DNA of 64,000 nucleotides from QWPN01 sp044238145 (GTDB lineage: Bacteria > Planctomycetota > Planctomycetia > Pirellulales > UBA1268), in contig JBIIDT010000002.1 in NCBI GenBank assembly GCA_044238145.1, positions 62,001-126,000 on the forward strand, written 5' to 3'. Positions 58,185 through 64,000 of the stretch are shown one piece after another. The first letter of the stretch is position 1. Each line of letters opens with the position of its first letter. The translations under genes and the position numbers were made by a program. The notes under the pieces were generated by a model that worked only from the letters and a program-made list of their open reading frames with translations, was not told the DNA's origin and made no database searches.

Positions 58185-59228
58185 TCAGTCGCCCGCAGCG
58201 ACCAATGCCGGCCACCAGCTGCACAGGTACCACGCCCGCGGCGTCGTCAGTTCGGCGAAGGCCTCGAGCGACACCCGGCTCCCGGCCGACCCGTCGCCGC
58301 CGAGCACCTCGTCGAGGAGGCCCTTGGGCTTGGAGTACTTCACGACGCGGGCCGTCGTGGCGGTGAGGCCCGCGAGCTCCACCGCCCGGTCGACGGCATC
58401 CTCGAGGAAGCCGATGCGGTCGACCAGGCCGGCCTCCTTCGCCTGCTGCGCGGTGAAGATCTGGCCGGTCGCGACCTTGTCGACCGCGTCGGCGTCGAGC
58501 TTGGGCCGGCCGGCGCGGACGATCTCCTTGAACCGCACGAACATGTCGTCCACGAGGGCCTTGAGGAGCCGCCGCTCGCGGTCGGCGAGTTCCGGCGTCC
58601 GGTCCTTCGTGGGGCTGAGCATCTCCTTGAGCGGGCCGCTGGCGACCGAGTCGTCGCGGACGTCGAACCGCTTGAGCATCTTGGAGAGGTCGAAGTGGGG
58701 GATGATGACGCCGATCGACCCCGTGAGCGTGGCCGGCTCGGCGAAGATCACGTCCTCGCGGCCGCCGTTGGCCATGGCCACGTAATAGCCGCCGCTGGCC
58801 GCGATCCCGCCCATGCTCACGACCACGGGCAGATCCCGCTCGCGGGCCAGTTTCCCGAGGCGGTGGTGGATCTCGTCGCTGCCGCTCACGGTGCCGCCCG
58901 GCGAATCGACCCGGAGCACGATCGCCTTGACGGCCTCGTCCTCCGCGACGTGGTCGAGCTGGGCGCGGATGAAGCCGTCGCCCCCCATGATCGCCCCGGC
59001 CAGGGTCACGACCGCCACCTTGGCCGCGGCGGTCTTCGAGAGCGCGTGGTACTTCTCGACCACGCGGCCGTCCCGCTGGAAGTACTGGGCGAACGCACCG
59101 GCGCTGCCGAGGGCGGCCAGCAGCGAGATGCCGGCGACCGTCCAGGCGATCCGCGTGCCCCAGCGGCCCCACGGGCTGGCGTGCTCGAGGATCACCCGGG
59201 TGGGCGGCGGCTGGCGTTCGATCTCCAT
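58185..59228 (-). CDS. sppA: Signal peptide peptidase SppA-type serine protease
   Basis: 347 residues. One N-terminal membrane anchor (TRIAWTVAGISLLAALGSAG), then a ClpP-fold S49 protease domain: VLRVDSPGGTVSGSDEI, the catalytic Ser in GGIAASGGYYVAMA, and TGSIGVI. A Lys in SPTKDRT may be the general base. It digests remnant signal peptides in the membrane. ATG 59228 follows GAGGAG; ATG 59276 would extend it without conservation. The stop is 21 bp from the convergent fusion gene. Confidence 0.93.
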   Translation of the reverse strand: MEIERQPPPTRVILEHASPWGRWGTRIAWTVAGISLLAALGSAGAFAQYFQRDGRVVEKYHALSKTAAAKVAVVTLAGAIMGGDGFIRAQLDHVAEDEAVKAIVLRVDSPGGTVSGSDEIHHRLGKLARERDLPVVVSMGGIAASGGYYVAMANGGREDVIFAEPATLTGSIGVIIPHFDLSKMLKRFDVRDDSVASGPLKEMLSPTKDRTPELADRERRLLKALVDDMFVRFKEIVRAGRPKLDADAVDKVATGQIFTAQQAKEAGLVDRIGFLEDAVDRAVELAGLTATTARVVKYSKPKGLLDEVLGGDGSAGSRVSLEAFAELTTPRAWYLCSWWPALVAAGD

Positions 59229-59390
59229 CGGCTCGGTCTCCTCAAGAGGCGCAGGGGAACGGAAACAGGCTCCCACATTCTACGGCCCGGTTGCCGCGGC
59301 TGCCGCCAGGTTGCCAGTCGGCGGCCGCGGCGGCTACCTTGGCGGGCTCCGCGAAAGTCCCCGCCCCGCTCGAGAGAGGAGCCCCGCGAC

Positions 59391-60137
59391 GTGTTCGTCT
59401 GTGTCAGCACGGAAAGCCTGCCCGAAATGCCGCTCGCCCAGGCGATGGAGCGGCTGGCGGAACTCGAGTTCACCGCGGTGGAGCTCGACGTCCACGAGCA
59501 CGGGGGGCACCTGAAGCCGGCGCAGGTCGCGGCCGATCCCGAGGCGGCCATCGCCGCCTGCAGCGACCTGCAGCGGCTGCGGCCGGTGGCCGTCTCGTTC
59601 GCGGCCCCGGAGTCGCCGGAGGTCTACGACCACTTCACCGCCTGCTGCCGCCTGGCCAAGGCGCTCGGGGTGGTGACGCTCGTGGTCGAGTCGTCGGAAC
59701 TGGGCACGCCCTTCAACGGCGAGATCGAGCGGCTGCGGAAGCTGGTGGCCATCGCCTCCGGCCTGGGCGTGGTCGTGGGCGTGAAGACCGAGGCCGGGCG
59801 GATGACGCAGGATGCCGAGACGACGGCGTCGCTGTGCCGCAACGTCCCCGGGCTCGGGGTGACGCTCGACCCCAGCCACTTCATCTTCGGCCACAAGAAG
59901 CCGGCCGCGTGGGAGCCGATCCTCAAGTACATCTGCCACGTGCACCTGCGGGACACGAAGCCCGACGCCTTCCAGGTGCGGATTGGCCAGGGCAACGTCG
60001 AGTACGGCAAGCTCGTCGCCCAGCTCGGCCGGGTGGGCTACAAGCGCGGCCTGTGTGCCCACCTGCCGCCGCTCGAGGGCGTGGACCAGGTGGCCGAGCT
60101 GCGCAAGATGCGGCTCTTGCTGGAAAGCCTGCTGTGA
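59391..60137 (+). CDS. Sugar-phosphate isomerase/epimerase-like TIM barrel, cytoplasmic
   Basis: 248 residues of the AP-endonuclease-2 type barrel. Visible motifs are FTAVELDVHEHGG, LVVESSELG, VKTEAGRMTQD, LDPSHFIFG and VHLRDTKPD, with acidic and His residues arranged as in metal-dependent isomerases. No signal peptide, in contrast to the Tat-exported relative at 22320. GTG 59391 follows GAGAGGAG. Substrate unknown. Convergent with the TPR gene. Confidence 0.85.
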   Translation: MFVCVSTESLPEMPLAQAMERLAELEFTAVELDVHEHGGHLKPAQVAADPEAAIAACSDLQRLRPVAVSFAAPESPEVYDHFTACCRLAKALGVVTLVVESSELGTPFNGEIERLRKLVAIASGLGVVVGVKTEAGRMTQDAETTASLCRNVPGLGVTLDPSHFIFGHKKPAAWEPILKYICHVHLRDTKPDAFQVRIGQGNVEYGKLVAQLGRVGYKRGLCAHLPPLEGVDQVAELRKMRLLLESLL

Positions 60138-60153
60138 GCGGCCCGCGGGCCGC

Positions 60154-62349
60154 TCAGCGGAGCGTCGTGCCGGAGGCCTCGGCCCGGCTGGCCATCTCGG
60201 CGTAGGTCTTCGACTGCTCCTCGTCCCCCTCCTCGGCGTACATCGTCGAGAGGTTCCCGTAGGCGACGGCCAGCGACCGCTCCTCGATCTGGCTCTTGTC
60301 CACGGCCGTGACCATCAGGTCGACGCCCCGGCGGCTCAGGGCCAGGGCGTCCTCGCGGCGGTCGACCTGCCAGTAGGAGATCGCCATGCTCACGTACGAC
60401 TCGCCGAGCCGGCCGAGTTCGCCGGCGAAGGCGCCGTCGTCGTTCCACAGCGGCACGGTCCGGTCGAACCAGGTGACCGCGGTGGCGTGATCACCCCGCT
60501 GCAGGCTGTGCATGATCCCGATGCGAAACATCAGGTCGCCCATCCTCTTCCGCTCGGCGGCGGTGAGCTCCCGCTGCTCGGCGCCCCGCTCCAGGTAGGC
60601 GGCCGTGAGCGTGGCGTTGTCGAGCAGGTCGGCCGTGTCGCCCCGCTTCTGGGCCGCGGCGAGCGCGTCGGCGAGCCCCTGCCCCACCTGCCAGTCGATC
60701 TGCCGGCGGCGCCACGGATCGGCGACCGTGTCGCCCATCCGCTCGCGGAGTTCGAGCATCCGCTTCACCCACGGCAGCGGCTCCACCGAGTCCGCGGAGC
60801 CGGCCGAGGCGGCCAGGGCACCGGAGCAGAGTTGCAGTTCGAGCACCTGCCGTTCTGCGGCCGGGCCCTTGAACTCGTCGACGAGCGCCTCGCTGCGGGC
60901 GATCCACTTGGGGATCACGCGTCCCTGTTGCTGCCACGTGCCGCGGGCGATCGCCTGGGCCGTTCCGAGGTGGGCGTCGAGCATCACCTCGCGGGCGGCC
61001 GCCTGCACGGCCGGAGACTTCTTCGCGAGCAGCGGCGACGCCCGGCGGATCGCCTCGGCGAAGTGCTTGACGGCCGCCTGGTGGTCGGGCTTGTCGCCGG
61101 CGAGCGCGGCCCGGCCGAGGAGTCGCTCGACCTGGGCCGTCACCAGCGGCGCGGAGTTCTCGCGGGCCGCGAGCGGCTCGAGGATGGCCCGGGCTTCGGC
61201 GGGGCGGTCGAGGGCCAAGAGGGCGCCGGCGTGCTTGAGCTGTGTCCAGGCGTCGGCCGGGTCGAGGGCCGTGGCCTTCTCCGCGAGCGCGAGAGCCTGC
61301 GTCCACTTGCCCTGCTCGCTGGTCATGCCCAGGAGCAGCCGGTGCGCGCGCACGTGGCGCGGATCGATGCGGATGGCGTACTGTAGGTCGGCGGCCGCAT
61401 AGGCCGAGCACGTGCCGATCTCCCCCTCGGCCCGGAGTACGAACGACTCGGCGTCGAGCGGCTCGAGCATGATCGCGGCCGCGACCTGCGTGCCGGGCTT
61501 GAGGCTGAGGATCACGCCCCGCTCCGGATAGACGGTGCCGATGGCGACTCCCTGGTCGTCGAAGATCGTGACGGTGCGGACGTCGCCGATCTCGAGTTGC
61601 CGCGCCAGGTCGGCCACGGGCACCGGCTCGGCGAGCTTGACGAGGATCGCCGCCACGGTGTCGTTCTCGAGCGTCACTTCGACCCGCTCGAAGGGCTCGA
61701 TCTTCCAGGCGAGGCCGGCCTGGGCGTCGGCGGGATCGATGGGCTCGCCATCGCCCCAGGCGGCGAGCAGTTCCGCCCGCCGGGTCTTGCCGGGATGCAC
61801 GCCGCGGAAGCTCGCGGGGTCGATCGACAGGGTCGGCATCTCGTCGGGCGTCGCGGCGACCGGAGCGGTGACCTGCGGGGCCGGCTCGGTGGCCGCGGGC
61901 TGCGGTTCCTCCGCCGGCGCGGCGGGCTCTTCGGCCGGCTTGGCGGTGAGCGACCCGGGCTTGGGAAGCTGGGCCACGCGTTCGCCGATCCAGCGCTTGA
62001 GAACGCTCGTTTCGGGTCCGAGCGGCGCCCGCGACGGCACCGTGCCGGTGGCATTGGTCGAGGTGCCCGGCGGGCCGGAGGCGGCGGCCACCGGCACGAG
62101 GTCGGTCCAGGCCGCCCGGCCGCGGTCGCCGGTGCCGACCGCCGGCGTCACGGCCGCGGTTTCGGCAGCAGTTTCGGCCGCGGTCACGGGAGCCGTGGCG
62201 GTGTCCGCCGGCTGGTCGCCGTAGGATTCGATCCAGCCGGGCAGCCGCATCAGCGTCCGCGGTGGTTCAGCCGCGATCGCCAGGGACGATCCGGCGGCGA
62301 GCAGGAGGGCGAGCATTCCCGGCAACCACGGATACCGCAGCATGGCCAC
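60154..62349 (-). CDS. Exported TPR-repeat protein of unknown function
   Basis: 731 residues. The signal peptide (PWLPGMLALLLAAGSSLAIA) is followed by an Ala/Pro/Thr-rich low-complexity region (about 45-155), then a domain with FRGVHPGKTRRAELLAAWG and DVRTVTIFDDQGVAIGTVYPE, which resembles a SmpA/OmlA-like fold, and TPR-like helices from about 265 (ADLQYAIRIDPRHVRAHRLLLG; ALALAEKATALDPADAWTQL) to the end. GTG 62349 is chosen for AGGAG at 8-base spacing; ATG 62343 lies two codons inside. No assignable role. Confidence 0.82.
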   Translation of the reverse strand: MAMLRYPWLPGMLALLLAAGSSLAIAAEPPRTLMRLPGWIESYGDQPADTATAPVTAAETAAETAAVTPAVGTGDRGRAAWTDLVPVAAASGPPGTSTNATGTVPSRAPLGPETSVLKRWIGERVAQLPKPGSLTAKPAEEPAAPAEEPQPAATEPAPQVTAPVAATPDEMPTLSIDPASFRGVHPGKTRRAELLAAWGDGEPIDPADAQAGLAWKIEPFERVEVTLENDTVAAILVKLAEPVPVADLARQLEIGDVRTVTIFDDQGVAIGTVYPERGVILSLKPGTQVAAAIMLEPLDAESFVLRAEGEIGTCSAYAAADLQYAIRIDPRHVRAHRLLLGMTSEQGKWTQALALAEKATALDPADAWTQLKHAGALLALDRPAEARAILEPLAARENSAPLVTAQVERLLGRAALAGDKPDHQAAVKHFAEAIRRASPLLAKKSPAVQAAAREVMLDAHLGTAQAIARGTWQQQGRVIPKWIARSEALVDEFKGPAAERQVLELQLCSGALAASAGSADSVEPLPWVKRMLELRERMGDTVADPWRRRQIDWQVGQGLADALAAAQKRGDTADLLDNATLTAAYLERGAEQRELTAAERKRMGDLMFRIGIMHSLQRGDHATAVTWFDRTVPLWNDDGAFAGELGRLGESYVSMAISYWQVDRREDALALSRRGVDLMVTAVDKSQIEERSLAVAYGNLSTMYAEEGDEEQSKTYAEMASRAEASGTTLR

Positions 62350-62574
62350 GACGAGTTCTCCTTGACGACACGACGGGTTTCCGGACCCGATCGGGGGAGG
62401 ACGGTAGGCTTCGCCCGGCCACCAGTCCAGACCAGCCTGCCGCCGAACCTGGCGCCGCCGCCGGCCGCCCAGCCTGCCCACTTTCGCGTCGCCCGGCCGG
62501 AGCCGGGGGTAGACTTCGTTCCTGCGGACCCGGCCTGCGGCCACGGGGCCGAAACGGTCGTGGAGCTTCCCTCG

Positions 62575-63987
62575 ATGCAGCACGTGGTCGTGATCGGCGG
62601 CGGCCTGGCCGGCCTCGCGGCCGCCGAGGCGGTCGTCGCGGTGGCGCCGGGTTGCGGCGTCTCGATCCTCGAGGCCACCGGCCGCCCCGGCGGCGTCATC
62701 GCGACCGTCCACCGCGACGGCTGGCTCGTGGAGCGGTCGGCCGACAACTTCCTCGCGGTGCGTCCGGAGGGCGTCGCGCTCGTCGACCGGCTCGGCCTGA
62801 CCGCCGCGCTCATGGGCGTCGACCCTCGCGTCCGCCGGGCCCTCGTCTGGCACGACGGGCGGGCCGTGCCCGCGCCTGCCGGTTTCCGACTCCTGGCACC
62901 GGGGCGGATCGGCGGCATCGTCGCCACGCCGCTGCTCTCGCCGGCCGGCCGCCTTCGCGTCCTCGCCGAGCGATGGCTGCCGCCGGGGCCGCCGGTCGCC
63001 GACGAGTCACTCGCGCGGTTCGCCACGCGGCGGCTGGGCCGCGAAGCCTTCGAACAACTCGTGCAGCCGCTGGCGGCCGGGATCTGGACGGCCGACCCGG
63101 AGCGGCTGAGCATGGCCGCTGCCTGCCCGGAGTTCTTCGCCATGGAGCGGACGCACGGCAGCCTGTGGGCCGGCGAGCGGGCGCGGCTCCGCGCGGCCGG
63201 CGGCGGCGGCCAGGCGGCCGGCGCGCGGTACGGGCAGTTCGTCACGCTCGCCGGCGGGATGGAGGAACTGCCGCGGCGGTTTGCGGCCGTCCTCGCCGAG
63301 CGCGGCGTGGCGTTCGTGACGGCCGCCGCCGCCGGGCTGGCGCGCACGGCGGACGGCCGATGGCGGATTTCGCTCTCCGGAGGTAGTCAGCCGATCGCAG
63401 CGGACGGCGTCGTGGTGGCGGTGCCGGCGGGGGTGGCGGCTCGGCTCGTGGCGGACGTCGACGCCGCGCTGGCGGGCGATCTCGCGGCGATCGAGTACGC
63501 CGGCTCGGCCGTCGTGTCGCTGGGCTTTCCCCGCGACCGCGTGGCGCATCCGCTCGATGCCGCGGGCATGGTCGTGCCGGCGACCGCGGGCCGCCGGGCG
63601 CTGGCCATCAGCTTCGCGAGCGCGAAGTTTCCCGGCCGGGCGCCGGCGGGCTGTGCGTTGGTGCGGGTGTTCCTCGGCGGGGCGCTCGACCCTCGGACGG
63701 CGCGGCTCCCGGATGGCGACCTGGAGACGGTCGCCCGCGAGGAGGCGGCCGCCTTGATCGGTGCCCACGGCCAGCCGCTGCTCGTGCAGGTGGACCGCTG
63801 GGAGGGGGCGATGCCGCAATACCACGTCGGCCACCTCGACCGCGTGGCCCGCATCGAGCGGGCGGCCGCCGCCGTCGGCGGGTTCGCCCTCGCGGGAGCC
63901 GCGTACCGGGGCGTGGGCATCCCGCAGGTGATCGCATCCGGAGCCGAGGCCGGCGCCCGCGTCGTCGCGATCCGGCCCGGAGTCTGA
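62575..63987 (+). CDS. hemY: Protoporphyrinogen oxidase (HemG/HemY, FAD-dependent)
   Basis: 470 residues. The N-terminal FAD dinucleotide motif is VVVIGGGLAGLAAAEAV, then ILEATGRPGGVIAT. LERSADNF-type sequence (here VERSADNFLAV), PLAAGIWTADPERLSM, and the C-terminal GFALAGAAYRGVGIPQVIASG are typical of oxygen-dependent HemY/PPO, the penultimate step of heme synthesis. ATG 62575 follows GGAG. The stop is 13 bp before the window end. Divergent from the TPR gene across 225 bp in which nothing else is seen. Confidence 0.94.
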   Translation: MQHVVVIGGGLAGLAAAEAVVAVAPGCGVSILEATGRPGGVIATVHRDGWLVERSADNFLAVRPEGVALVDRLGLTAALMGVDPRVRRALVWHDGRAVPAPAGFRLLAPGRIGGIVATPLLSPAGRLRVLAERWLPPGPPVADESLARFATRRLGREAFEQLVQPLAAGIWTADPERLSMAAACPEFFAMERTHGSLWAGERARLRAAGGGGQAAGARYGQFVTLAGGMEELPRRFAAVLAERGVAFVTAAAAGLARTADGRWRISLSGGSQPIAADGVVVAVPAGVAARLVADVDAALAGDLAAIEYAGSAVVSLGFPRDRVAHPLDAAGMVVPATAGRRALAISFASAKFPGRAPAGCALVRVFLGGALDPRTARLPDGDLETVAREEAAALIGAHGQPLLVQVDRWEGAMPQYHVGHLDRVARIERAAAAVGGFALAGAAYRGVGIPQVIASGAEAGARVVAIRPGV

Positions 63988-64000
63988 CGGCCGCCGCCGC

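Overview
The window reads as a chromosome segment of a GC-rich member of the Planctomycetota, most likely near the Pirellulales. The support is family content: a DUF1549/DUF1553 protein with CxxCH motifs next to a DUF1501 protein, a DUF1559 pseudopilin, three PEP-CTERM proteins, a ThuA-domain protein, Tat-exported TIM-barrel proteins, a very repetitive Cys/Tyr/Thr/Val-rich YTV-type protein, and an ECF sigma factor next to an anti-sigma-like/von Willebrand protein. Coding density is high. No intergenic gap exceeds about 280 bp, and I saw no insertion sequence, prophage, CRISPR array or rRNA. Two tRNA genes (Gln, Leu) are present. The species is not identifiable from this alone.

Layout. 1-3.1 kb: mutY (5' end cut), a ThuA protein and carA, ended by an intrinsic terminator. 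3.2-6.7 kb: a Cys-rich secreted protein, then an ECF sigma factor preceded by an ECF-type promoter and followed by a membrane YfbK-like VWA protein with an anti-sigma-like N-terminus. 6.9-13.2 kb: trxB, divergent from a PAS histidine kinase translationally coupled to a CstA-family carrier and a DUF2256 protein, then nnrE and a scramblase-like protein. 13.4-18.7 kb: the DUF1549/DUF1553-DUF1501 pair. 18.7-24.2 kb: a prolyl oligopeptidase, proA, a Tat-exported TIM-barrel protein and folP. 24.4-35.3 kb: one long minus-strand run, read purA, uppS, cdsA, phoH, 7TM-HD, ybeY, corC, recO, a BamD-like lipoprotein and an LptE-like lipoprotein. It joins nucleotide synthesis, isoprenoid and phospholipid synthesis, RNA and ribosome quality control, repair and outer-membrane assembly. 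Most junctions overlap by 1-40 bases.

35.4-44.8 kb: rluA, a pseudopilin overlapping a PEP-CTERM beta-propeller gene, tRNA-Gln, a PEP-CTERM gene interrupted by an in-frame TAG, rex, the 868-residue YTV-type repeat protein, a spermidine-synthase-like protein and a third PEP-CTERM gene. 45-51.2 kb: a sulfotransferase, clpS, serS coupled to dgoK, an S1-domain protein, tRNA-Leu and a DUF6580 membrane protein. 51.3-58.2 kb: a three-gene fatty-acid oxidation operon encoding all the steps (hydratase/dehydrogenase, thiolase, and an acyl-CoA synthetase fused to an acyl-CoA dehydrogenase). 58.2-64 kb: sppA, a TIM-barrel protein, a TPR protein and protoporphyrinogen oxidase.

The signals I find most worth following are three small families of dispersed intergenic elements. 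One pair (near 20.9 and 50.3 kb) lies at the same distance, 55-56 bases, upstream of two unrelated start codons. A second pair (23.2 and 24.3 kb) differs by compensatory triplet swaps that keep a hairpin paired. A third pair (6.8 and 32.3 kb) keeps its stem and varies in the loop. Others are the acyl-CoA synthetase-dehydrogenase fusion, the nonsense codon that cuts a PEP-CTERM anchor from its ectodomain, and a tandemly duplicated module inside the DUF1549/DUF1553 protein.
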